A stretch of 8,119 nt of DNA, from contig JAKBAU010000158.1 in assembly GCA_021808875.1 (NCBI GenBank), forward strand, positions 1-8,119. The letters run 5' to 3'. Both the position numbers and the translations under genes were made by a program. The stretch's first letter is position 1. The number at the start of each line of letters is the position of its first letter. This document shows, in pieces, positions 1 to 5,073 of the stretch. The notes under the pieces were generated by a model, which saw only the letters and a list, made by a program, of their open reading frames with translations, had not been told where the DNA came from and searched no databases. This DNA is from Pseudomonadota bacterium (GTDB lineage: Bacteria; Pseudomonadota; Alphaproteobacteria; Micropepsales; Micropepsaceae).

Positions 1-123
1 ATAGGTGGAGCGCAGATATCGGTACTGGCCGAGGGCCCGAAAAATCGCCAGATCGCGCTCGGTGAGGACCAGGCACTTGCCCCGGCTCTCGCGGTGCATG
101 CGCGAACGTCGAACCGTACCCAT
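1..123 (-). CDS. Replication-relaxation family protein, N-terminal part (runs off left edge)
   Basis: Only the first 41 codons are in the window, from an ATG at 123; the rest lies beyond the left edge. The N-terminus carries a basic RRSRMHR stretch, a GKCLVLTERDLAIFRAL segment and an YRYLRSTY motif. This is how replication-relaxation (plasmid-type winged-helix) proteins of alphaproteobacterial islands and plasmids usually begin. The family is thought to act in replication or mobilisation of the element; here that is family knowledge, not something the sequence proves. The segment matches the truncated copy at 5074-5271 at 26 of 37 aligned residues by hand count. It starts 8 bases after the stop of the small gene at 132-389 on the same strand, so the two are probably co-transcribed. 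The ribosome binding site is weak, which suits coupling to that upstream gene. Confidence 0.75.
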   Translation of the reverse strand, partial: MGTVRRSRMHRESRGKCLVLTERDLAIFRALGQYRYLRSTY

Positions 124-131
124 GGAACTTA

Positions 132-389
132 TCAGTCTTGGGCAGCCGCGACGAGCGCCTGCTCCAGTTCCGTAGCCAGTTCGGCAACAGCAGCGGCCTT
201 CTCGACCCCGGTGCTCGCTATCCGTACCCGCCATAGTGCCATTTCGAGCTTCCAAGCTTGGGCGGACGCTCGGGCCGCTTCCTGACTTAGGAGGCGCGCC
301 ATTTTGCTCGCTTGATGATAGATGGGCGGCTTGGAGGCAGGGCCCCAGCCGGAGGCGTAATTGAAGCCGTGGTGCCGTGGATCGCTCAT
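132..389 (-). CDS. Small conserved-looking protein of unknown function, 85 aa
   Basis: I do not recognise a family. The protein begins MSDPRHHGFNYASGWGP, and its second half is an alanine-rich amphipathic helix region (roughly residues 27-82, from the SKMARLLSQEAARA stretch to the end) that could form a coiled coil. The frame stays open upstream to 494. I choose the ATG at 389 because a good purine-rich site (GGGAAGGGA) lies just before it, while the extra 35 upstream residues are Cys- and Leu-rich and look like non-coding translation. The gene lies directly upstream of the replication-relaxation gene with an 8-base gap, so it probably belongs to the same backbone operon. No membrane segment or signal peptide is visible. 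Confidence 0.6.
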   Translation of the reverse strand: MSDPRHHGFNYASGWGPASKPPIYHQASKMARLLSQEAARASAQAWKLEMALWRVRIASTGVEKAAAVAELATELEQALVAAAQD

Positions 390-682
390 TGGGCATTCCC
401 TTCCCAAAGGACAGGTCATCCGATAGCGGGCAAGTAACGCCAAGTCTAAGTGCGCTATCTGCAAGCATATGCTGCAATGCACCGCAAGCTTCACCTATGA
501 TTATTCATCACATTTTTCGGGTTCGTGTACGAATTGTAGAAGATCTGTAGATTACGGGAGTCTTCCCCTCTGTAGACGCTCTTGTCCGACGTCAACATGC
601 CGACTAGCGTCAGTATTCGTGGATCGAACATCGGCAATGGTTCTCGGCGATCGGCTTGTCCGGGCAAGCCGGCCGCGACCTG
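390..682. other. Intergenic stretch without a supportable gene
   Basis: The reading frames here (minus strand 491-808, plus strand 469-708) are rich in Cys, Ser and Arg, or change character part way, and have no good ribosome binding site. The part nearest 390-500 should hold the promoter of the minus-strand genes at 1-389. I could not assign a clear -35/-10 pair. An open plus-strand frame begins at 608, after a TAG at 605-607, and leads into the next entry. Confidence 0.4.
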
Positions 683-934
683 ATGCAGGTTCATCTCGAC
701 GGCGTTGAGCGGTTCGTTAGCGCGTCGGCCGAGCAGCGAGAGCAGTTCGGCCACGAACTGACTGCTCTGCTGCACAGCGTGCTTGCAAGGCATGGCGATC
801 TGGAACAACGCATCAAGACCGCTGACACAGCGCTGAAGCGAGCAGGCGGACGCACTGACATTGACGTTGCGGTTTTTCTTGGCAGGTGGGCGCTCAGATG
901 GCTTTGGAGCTTATATTTGCCGGCGAGTCGTTGA
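683..934 (+). CDS. Possible fragment of a charged helical protein, 83 aa
   Basis: From an ATG at 683 (or a TTG at 656) the plus frame encodes a mostly helical, charged protein. It contains DGVERFVSASAEQREQFGHE and a long helix around HGDLEQRIKTADTALKRAGG. After about residue 60 it changes to a Trp-rich tail, WALRWLWSLYLPASR, which looks out of frame. No Shine-Dalgarno sequence stands out before either start. Both minus-strand frames over the same bases look poorer, being Ser-, Cys- and Arg-rich. I think this is the surviving part of a gene, possibly frameshifted near the GTTTTTC run at 870-877. No family was recognised. Confidence 0.35.
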   Translation: MQVHLDGVERFVSASAEQREQFGHELTALLHSVLARHGDLEQRIKTADTALKRAGGRTDIDVAVFLGRWALRWLWSLYLPASR

Positions 935-996
935 TTGCCCGGAAGCGACAAACGTTTAAGGCCAATGAGAGGAGGTACGAAGCGCGCCCGTATTGA
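898..996 (+). CDS. Possible 32-aa reading frame or displaced C-terminus
   Basis: An ATG at 898 follows a GGTGGG purine stretch by about eight bases. It opens MALELIFAGESLIARKRQTF and stops at 994-996. It overlaps the end of the 683-934 frame in another phase and also overlaps the 3' end of the minus-strand 73-aa gene by 41 bases, which weakens the case. It could be the true continuation of the 683-934 protein after a frameshift. No function can be named. Confidence 0.22.
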   Translation: MALELIFAGESLIARKRQTFKANERRYEARPY

Positions 997-1177
997 TATA
1001 GGTGCTGATTTCGATCGCTGTCAGGACGAACGTCGGGATGCCCTCGCGGTTGAGCACGTATTCGCCAGCTTCATTCTCATACATCGCGTAGTTGCCACGC
1101 GGCACGGAAACTCTCGCTGCGCCTTCTGGCCTTGTCACTATGTCCGTGATCGTCGCTGTCCACGTTTTGTTGGTCAC
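956..1177 (-). CDS. Small protein of unknown function, 73 aa, GTG start
   Basis: The minus frame is open over a much longer stretch (to 1798), but only its last 73 codons read like protein. I place the start at the GTG at 1177 because an almost ideal site, AGAGGAGAAAAC, sits immediately before it. The product begins VTNKTWTATITDIVTRPEG, is rich in beta-forming residues (ARVSVPRGNYAMYENEAGEY), and ends with IPTFVLTAIEISTYINTGAL. It has no signal peptide or clear membrane helix. It may be a small beta-rich domain protein; the family is not recognised. It lies 140 bases downstream of the broken gene at 1318-1647 on the same strand. Its end meets the plus-strand frames at 683-996 head to head, so its C-terminus could have been altered by a junction. 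Confidence 0.6.
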   Translation of the reverse strand: MTNKTWTATITDIVTRPEGAARVSVPRGNYAMYENEAGEYVLNREGIPTFVLTAIEISTYINTGALRTSSHWP

Positions 1178-1317
1178 GTTTTCTCCTCTCGCGCCGATCA
1201 GTGGCGCGCTGTGGCTTCTGTGAAGTGGAGGAGCCCAACTATCCGACAGGGGACTGTCCCAGCTATGTGCGGAAAGTAAACGATTCGGAGGCAGCATGTC
1301 AAAGGCGCGCGGAAGCG

Positions 1318-1647
1318 TTAGCCCATATCCACGAAGAACGGGAGCACAACGTCGTCGGCTTTCGGGGCGTTTTCGACCTGAACCTTGTCCTTCGCGTCGA
1401 TGTATGTCCCGAAGCGCTTGATCCATACGGCCGCAAAGAACGCGTGCGCGAACTCCACCACGTCCAGAGATGCGCGCGAAACTTCGGGCAGCAAGTTTCT
1501 GTGTGCGTCTGTTACGGTCTACTCGCCGGTAATTTTCTTGATCCCGTGCAAGTAAATCAAATCGGAAAACAGAAACACGGAATTGAAGCCATGATGCGAG
1601 GCATACAGTTTCCATAGGTCCGACACGCCGTCGTCCGCGAGTGCTGC
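1318..1647 (-). pseudogene. Fragment of an unknown gene, interrupted by an in-frame TAG
   Basis: On the minus strand, in the phase ending at TAA 1318-1320, the sequence reads as convincing protein. It includes DLWKLYASHHGFNSVFLF, then SDLIYLHGIKKITGE, a TAG at 1519-1521, then TVTDAHRNLLPEVSRASLDV, FAHAFFAAVWIKRFGTYID and a final DDVVLPFFVDMG. Both sides of the TAG are in the same phase and of the same quality, so a single base change (for example from CAG or TGG) explains the interruption. The 5' part is missing: near 1647 the frame abuts the truncated IS630 transposase, which reads in another phase. I do not recognise the family. The fragment marks an older gene damaged by deletion or rearrangement around the insertion sequence. 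Confidence 0.6.
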
Positions 1648-1886
1648 GTCTTGTCGCGCAGCAGCCCGTCGAAGCCTTCCGCCATGAAACGTTCCTGCCA
1701 GCGCCAGACGCAGGTTTTCGAGGTGCCGGTCTGGCGCATGATCTCGTTGGTGCCGATACCATCGGCCGACAGAAGAACGATCCTGGCGCGCCAGACATGT
1801 TTCTGAGGGCTGTTACGGTTTCGGGCCACGGCTTGAAGGCGGCGGCGAACGGCGGGCGAGAGGGTCACAGAAATTCCGGTGCGCAT
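1557..1886 (-). pseudogene. IS630-family transposase, truncated to the N-terminal helix-turn-helix part
   Basis: From the ATG at 1886 (GGGAG nine bases upstream) the product starts MRTGISVTLSPAVRRRLQAV. It continues through the IS630-type helix-turn-helix region: WRARIVLLSADGIGTNEIMR, then TGTSKTCVWRWQERF, then EGFDGLLRDKT. Homology-like sequence ends at about residue 80 (position 1647). The last 29 residues (QHSRTTACR... to the stop at 1557) are read out of phase from the neighbouring fragment. Complete IS630 transposases are around 300-350 residues and carry a DDE catalytic domain; none of that is present, so it cannot transpose. The junction at 1640-1650 is internal to the transposase, so it arose by deletion or recombination and is not a clean insertion end. 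Confidence 0.8.
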
Positions 1887-1950
1887 AGCCCAGACTCCCA
1901 CGCGTCGGGGCAATTGGGAATCCCTCCCGGGATTCAAATGTCAGATTTTA
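1640..1950 (-). mobile_element. IS630-family insertion sequence remnant
   Basis: This is the stretch that appears to belong to the insertion sequence: the 5' part of the transposase gene plus its upstream end. One end is the internal deletion junction near 1647. The other end is uncertain and probably lies between the inverted repeat at 1918-1935 and about 1950. No second terminal repeat and no intact TA target duplication could be identified. Confidence 0.55.
1918..1935. repeat. Perfect 7-bp inverted repeat with 4-base loop (GAATCCC/GGGATTC)
   Basis: GAATCCC at 1918-1924 and GGGATTC at 1929-1935 are exact reverse complements around TCCC. The repeat lies 32 bases upstream of the transposase ATG, at the expected position of the insertion sequence end, so it may be part of a terminal structure. 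It could also be a short hairpin upstream of the gene. It has no flanking T-run, so it does not look like a terminator. Confidence 0.5.
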
Positions 1951-1970
1951 TCCACTAGGAGTGCCTCGGC

Positions 1971-2093
1971 ATGCAACAGCGCGCACGAATTGAGCTTGAG
2001 CCTAAGACTGGCAGCGAAATTGCCGACTGGATGTACGAGCATTGGGAAAATAGAGCCGCGCAAATAGCGGAACAAGTTGATTTTCTGCGCTGA
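1971..2093 (+). CDS. Very small protein of unknown function, 40 aa
   Basis: An ATG at 1971 follows TAGGAG by about nine bases and opens a 40-codon frame ending in TGA at 2091-2093. The product begins MQQRARIELEPKTGSEIADW, is charged and probably helical, and contains a WMYEHWENRAAQIAEQV helix. It lies just outside the IS630 remnant, on the other strand. The composition (Glu, Ala, Trp, Gln, few Cys or Ser) and the good binding site suggest a real gene despite its size. Function unknown. It may be translated together with the small frame that starts 52 bases later. Confidence 0.45.
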   Translation: MQQRARIELEPKTGSEIADWMYEHWENRAAQIAEQVDFLR

Positions 2094-2145
2094 CAGACCG
2101 AAGCGACGAAAGACTGCATGGGTTGCGACTCGGAGCGCAGAGTTC

Positions 2146-2244
2146 ATGCGAGCAAATGGGCGCTATGTGCGTTGGACTGTCGTCGCCGTAGCGGTGTGCG
2201 GAGCCCTGTCAACGATTACGGCAGCTCTCGCGCTGGTTCGGTAA
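2146..2244 (+). CDS. Very small predicted single-pass membrane protein, 32 aa
   Basis: The frame starts at an ATG at 2146 and ends in TAA at 2242-2244. The product begins MRANGRYVRWTVVAVAVCGA, with a hydrophobic segment of about 20 residues (roughly 11-30) following a basic N-terminus; this arrangement favours a positive-inside single-span helix. The same phase is open further upstream to a TTG at 2077, so a longer form is possible. The ribosome binding site is weak. It follows the 40-aa gene on the same strand. Small basic-hydrophobic peptides of this kind are found among toxins, regulators and membrane-complex subunits, and the sequence alone does not say which. Confidence 0.4.
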   Translation: MRANGRYVRWTVVAVAVCGALSTITAALALVR

Positions 2245-2599
2245 GAGCCATATCCTGGCTGTAAAGAAACTTTAGAATTTACGGGCAGAAAGGCCGCTCG
2301 GATGCGTGCCACAATTTCCGGGTTAGCATCGTTGGCACTGCCACGATCACGCGAACACGATGCAAGTCAGGCGTTAGCTTTTTCCGTGCATAGGAGCACG
2401 GCTAGTCGTTTGCGCGGACGGACTCAGCTTATATTTCCAGTCTCGCGGCAGGTGTTCGAGTGCCCACGCGTAAGCCTTCTCGTCTGCATCTTTGTCGATC
2501 GAAGCCGAGAAACCGCCTCAATTGCGCTGCTCGGTGGGAGCCGCTTGAACATGCCAGAGAGCATCCGTCTATCCAATCGAGTTCTTTCGTCTAGGGGCG
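2245..2599. other. Intergenic stretch with a possible frameshifted minus-strand remnant
   Basis: No intact gene is supportable here. The plus-strand frame at 2302-2643 is Ser/Arg/Leu-rich, lacks a binding site and runs into the cyclase gene on the other strand. The minus strand carries a protein-like remnant at 2374-2552, described separately. The A/T-rich segment at about 2255-2285 could contain promoter elements, but I could not define a pair. No hairpin with a T-run that would terminate the cyclase operon was found downstream of 2600. Confidence 0.4.
2374..2552 (-). pseudogene. Possible frameshifted small gene remnant
   Basis: On the minus strand an ATG at 2552 starts MFKRLPPSSAIEAVSRLRS. 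A shift to another phase near 2490-2500 then gives IDKDADEKAYAWALEHLPRD, followed by WKYKLSPSAQTTS and a TAA at 2374-2376. The second part is open from 2517 but has no ATG, GTG or TTG start of its own. Read together the two parts would give a soluble protein of about 60 residues. It lies 47 bases downstream of the cyclase stop, on the same strand, so it may once have been the last gene of that operon. The evidence is compositional only. Confidence 0.3.
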
Positions 2600-3358
2600 T
2601 CAAATACCCCGACGCTTGGCGGCATCAACGAGTTCAGACTTGAACCAGTCCCATTTTGACGCCTGCCTTAGACGACCGCGGTCTGAAAGAGCCGCCGAGT
2701 TCGCTTCAATCTTTCCAACGTTGATGTTCAGCCAGGCTCGTGCATCGTCAAGAAACCTTGGCCCTTTCGGAATGGCATGGTCGAACATCGGCTTGAAGTA
2801 GTCGAGATGCAGCAAGCCGTCCTTGTCTCGCAGTAGGCGCTGTTTCGGATCGGACGATAGTTTGTCACGCAACTCCCTCGACAAGAGCACTCTTGGATAG
2901 ACGGCGTCCCGCGATTCTAATTCGTGCGCTTGGACCAAGGCGGGACCGAAAGTTACGCTCTCGGTTTGATCGTGATATAACGCACCAAGCGCAAGTCCGC
3001 CTCGAATCAGCATCCCGATTTTCAGCGCTTCGACGGCAATAACTCCGGTCCATCTTTCGACTTCCTGCAACCACATGTCCGCTATGATCTGCGTGAGCAC
3101 CGGGGGGACCTCCGCAGAAACTTCGGGCAAAGGAAAACTTAGGAACAGAAGATCGGAAAACGTTGTGACTTCCGGCCGGATGCTGCGGAATATAAGTCCG
3201 CCATCTGGCGGCGCTTCACCGTCAAGATTGAATCTGCCCTGTAGGGTCGCAATCCGTCGGACGAATTTGAGTAAGCTGTCAGTCTGCTGTGTGTTCGATG
3301 TGAGGACAGCATCGGAGAAGCCGAGAAGATCAATTAGCAGTGCGATGTGTCTTTCCAT
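2600..3358 (-). CDS. Divergent class III nucleotide cyclase-like protein, 252 aa
   Basis: I place the start at the ATG at 3358 (MERHIALLIDLLGFSDAVL); the same phase is open upstream to a TTG at 3460. Motifs follow the order of class III cyclase catalytic domains. LIDLLGFSD has Asp10 where the first metal-binding Asp is expected. TTFSDLLFLSF has Asp69 as the second. IRGGLALG (118-125) is followed by FGPALVQAHELES (137-149), matching the GDxVNxAARLE region. At the last site, Val142 and Glu146 stand where canonical enzymes have the transition-state Asn and Arg, so the substrate or even the activity is uncertain. The layout resembles the pyrimidine cyclases of Pycsar-type phage defence, but no partner of that type is present. 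The C-terminal 90 residues are charged and helical. It is the last gene of the minus-strand operon, 14 bases after the small helical protein, which may be its detached N-terminal domain. Confidence 0.6.
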   Translation of the reverse strand: MERHIALLIDLLGFSDAVLTSNTQQTDSLLKFVRRIATLQGRFNLDGEAPPDGGLIFRSIRPEVTTFSDLLFLSFPLPEVSAEVPPVLTQIIADMWLQEVERWTGVIAVEALKIGMLIRGGLALGALYHDQTESVTFGPALVQAHELESRDAVYPRVLLSRELRDKLSSDPKQRLLRDKDGLLHLDYFKPMFDHAIPKGPRFLDDARAWLNINVGKIEANSAALSDRGRLRQASKWDWFKSELVDAAKRRGI

Positions 3359-3372
3359 CGGCGGCTCGCTCT

Positions 3373-3624
3373 TTACGTTGGACGCGTCCCACGGCCAAAA
3401 CCAATCGGTGTGCTCTCTCCGAATGCCGCGCGCGGGTCGGCCCGACTGGTCTTCAACCAATCGGCGATTTTCTGTGCTACCAAAGCATATGACTTGGGCG
3501 CGCCGATTTCGCCGCTAAGGGCGTCTCGAAGCATGTGCGGCAATTCTTCGATCGTCTTACTTAAGGCCAGACGGTGGGGAAGTGTTTCTCGAAACACCGA
3601 ACTGATTTCGTCGTAGATTGTCAT
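3373..3624 (-). CDS. Small helical protein, candidate effector-associated (death-like) adaptor domain, 83 aa
   Basis: An ATG at 3624 follows GAAAGGGTG by a few bases. The product begins MTIYDEISSVFRETLPHRLA and has about four predicted helices: 3-14, 18-36, 44-58, then a loose Gly/Arg tail ending GFGRGTRPT. Size, helix spacing and the terminal helix SYALVAQKIADWLKTS recall the effector-associated helical adaptors described by Aravind and colleagues in bacterial conflict systems, which tether effectors to partners. This assignment is by pattern only. It sits 52 bases after the peptidase stop and its own stop is 14 bases before the cyclase ATG. From residue 71 on, the frame may be shifted: deleting one GA in the GAGAGAG tract at 3413-3419 would join residues 1-70 to the cyclase through an HTDWFWPWDASNVKSEPP linker. 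Confidence 0.5.
   Translation of the reverse strand: MTIYDEISSVFRETLPHRLALSKTIEELPHMLRDALSGEIGAPKSYALVAQKIADWLKTSRADPRAAFGESTPIGFGRGTRPT
3413..3419 (-). repeat. GAGAGAG tract, candidate frameshift site between helical domain and cyclase
   Basis: The minus strand reads GAGAGAG here, inside the 83-aa gene at codons 70-71. Reading with one GA unit fewer gives AAFGEHTDWFWPWDASNVK and then, without a stop, the cyclase start MERHIALL. The Trp-rich linker reads more like protein than the current tail. It may be a fixed frameshift mutation, a slippage-prone switch, or two genuinely separate genes. Confidence 0.45.
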
Positions 3625-3676
3625 GGCATCACCCTTTCACAGCGTTTGCTCTGGCTTCCGAACGCCGGAATGCTAT

Positions 3677-4486
3677 TCACGCTCTCGGAAGCCAACCGCT
3701 TTCATTTCTAACGATGCCTCCATCCGGTCGGATCATATGAATTCTGCGAAGATGAATCATATCGAACTCCTGCGCCTCGCCTTCCTTCATTTCCGGCCTC
3801 GGTCCGGCGATCACGAGCGCGACTGGAAACCATCGGAAAAGCCCATTTCGTTCGCCGTGCATTAGGACAGGCCCTCCACTGCACCCGCTGAGATTGAGCC
3901 CAACGGGCGGCATCGCAGGAGCCCATCGCGATGGACGCACAATCTTAGGGTCATAGGTGATTAGTATGTTCCGGTCAGTGATATCTTCGACTGCGGCAAG
4001 CGCGCCCCAGGCGGCAAACTCGACCTCGCGCTTATGATTTGTCTTTCTCATTTGCTCGGGGAAACCGCAAACACTGAGCGCACGCATTCGCTCGGGGATC
4101 GGCGGCGGCCAATCCGCTCGACAGTCAACCGCTATTGTGTTTGCCAAAGTGAGCAATTCTTCAGAACATCTGAACGTGGCTATATCGCTCCCAGGATCGC
4201 GGTCTATGATCGCCTCGCCTGGATTGAAGGGAGTGAGGCGCAACTGGCAAATTAGACCGGGCGTCTTGACGGTCGCGGCTTCGAAAATCTCAATTACATG
4301 ATTTGCCGTGACCCCTACGATATTGTCGGCAAACCTAAGAAAGAAGCATGTTCCTCCCCGCAACGTTCTTGGCCATGGCGTGTCCGGTTCATGCCACGAT
4401 ATTGGCGCAGAGATGCGAAGCGAGAAGTCCGCAACGGCGTCCAACATCGAGCGGTCGAAGGGCGCGAGTTCCACCATATCGCTCAT
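3677..4486 (-). CDS. Trypsin-like serine peptidase, 269 aa
   Basis: This is a chymotrypsin-fold serine peptidase with a complete catalytic triad. GGTCFFLRF leads into VGVTANHVIE, with His63 in the TANHV position. DPGSDIATFR provides Asp101, and LNLSGCSGGPVLM gives Ser203 in a GxSGGP motif. There is no signal peptide or membrane segment, so the enzyme is probably cytoplasmic, unlike secreted trypsins or periplasmic HtrA. It lacks a PDZ domain. The first 40 residues and the stretch 128-195 are extra to the core fold. The ATG at 4486 directly follows the TGA of the upstream EACC1-like gene (TGAATG), so the two are translationally coupled. In related predicted conflict systems such cytoplasmic trypsins are effectors that cleave host or partner proteins; that role is inferred here from context. 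Confidence 0.8.
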   Translation of the reverse strand: MSDMVELAPFDRSMLDAVADFSLRISAPISWHEPDTPWPRTLRGGTCFFLRFADNIVGVTANHVIEIFEAATVKTPGLICQLRLTPFNPGEAIIDRDPGSDIATFRCSEELLTLANTIAVDCRADWPPPIPERMRALSVCGFPEQMRKTNHKREVEFAAWGALAAVEDITDRNILITYDPKIVRPSRWAPAMPPVGLNLSGCSGGPVLMHGERNGLFRWFPVALVIAGPRPEMKEGEAQEFDMIHLRRIHMIRPDGGIVRNESGWLPRA

Positions 4487-4957
4487 TCATTTCGGTCGTG
4501 GCTCAGCTTCTTCGCGCGCGAGCTTTATGAGCGCGTCAACCTGTTCCATAGTTTGCGCTTCGATTCGCTTCGGCTTCCCGCTGGTAAAGAACTCTATCGT
4601 TATCTTTCGGCCGTATCTGCCGTGTAGCCAGGCTGCTACGGCTGACGCGATTACCGGTCCCATCTGCTTTGCTTGGACAACTATCTGGCCAACGTAGCCG
4701 CCGCTGGCATCGGCGGCGTCCATCATCATAACCGGCATGTCGGCCACAATGCCGCTCTTGCTGAGGGCGTCGCGAATTTTTCGCAACTCGGTTTGGACTT
4801 CGTCGGAGAATTGCGCGGGATCGCTCTCTGAACATAGCAGTATCAAATTGATTTCGGGGACGCCCTCTTCGCGATCTCTGAGCATCGCTTCCTGCCGTGC
4901 CCTGTTCTCTTTGGCAGCGCGCATGATCTCGTCCTGTTGCTCTCTCGTAAGTGCCAT
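4487..4957 (-). CDS. EACC1-like adaptor (effector-associated constant component), 156 aa
   Basis: The ATG at 4957 has a GGAG site seven bases upstream and opens the four-gene operon. Layout: a charged helix at 1-31, a beta strand EINLILLCSE (35-44), a helix at 51-66, then a glycine-containing hydrophobic helix QMGPVIASAVAAWL (98-111), a strand after a basic turn GRYGRKITIEF (113-123), and a final helix MEQVDALIKLAREEAE. The sequence 'hydrophobic helix, Trp, Leu, basic turn, strand, short acidic helix' is the pattern I associate with EACC1 domains, which accompany trypsin- and caspase-type effectors in predicted bacterial conflict systems. This is by-eye resemblance with no profile search. Tight coupling to a trypsin-like peptidase supports it. 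The A/T-rich sequence at 4975-5020 upstream probably holds the operon promoter. Confidence 0.55.
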   Translation of the reverse strand: MALTREQQDEIMRAAKENRARQEAMLRDREEGVPEINLILLCSESDPAQFSDEVQTELRKIRDALSKSGIVADMPVMMMDAADASGGYVGQIVVQAKQMGPVIASAVAAWLHGRYGRKITIEFFTSGKPKRIEAQTMEQVDALIKLAREEAEPRPK

Positions 4958-5073
4958 CCCTGCTCTCCGCGCGTATTATCAAATAAGGTATACGAATTTT
5001 CCCGAGGTACAATGATTGTCTTGGTGTACATCGGGGCCGAGCAGCACAGCGGCATCGCGGACGTAAAATGGAA

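Noticed and set aside
1245..1260. Short palindromes GACAG/CTGTC and GGGAC/GTCCC
   Set aside because: They overlap each other, have no T-run and no clear gene to control, and palindromes this short are expected by chance.
1201..1617. Plus-strand frame of 138 codons
   Set aside because: It lies antisense to the TAG-interrupted fragment, which reads as better protein. It has no good binding site and ends at the fragment's other phase.
1178..1798. The long minus-strand frame upstream of the 73-aa gene
   Set aside because: The upstream 200 or so residues are Arg/Ser/Cys-rich shadow translation of the IS630 remnant and the broken gene. Only the part after the GTG at 1177 is protein-like.
2302..2643. 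Plus-strand frame of 113 codons
   Set aside because: It is Ser/Arg/Leu-rich, has no Shine-Dalgarno sequence, and runs into the 3' end of the cyclase gene on the other strand.
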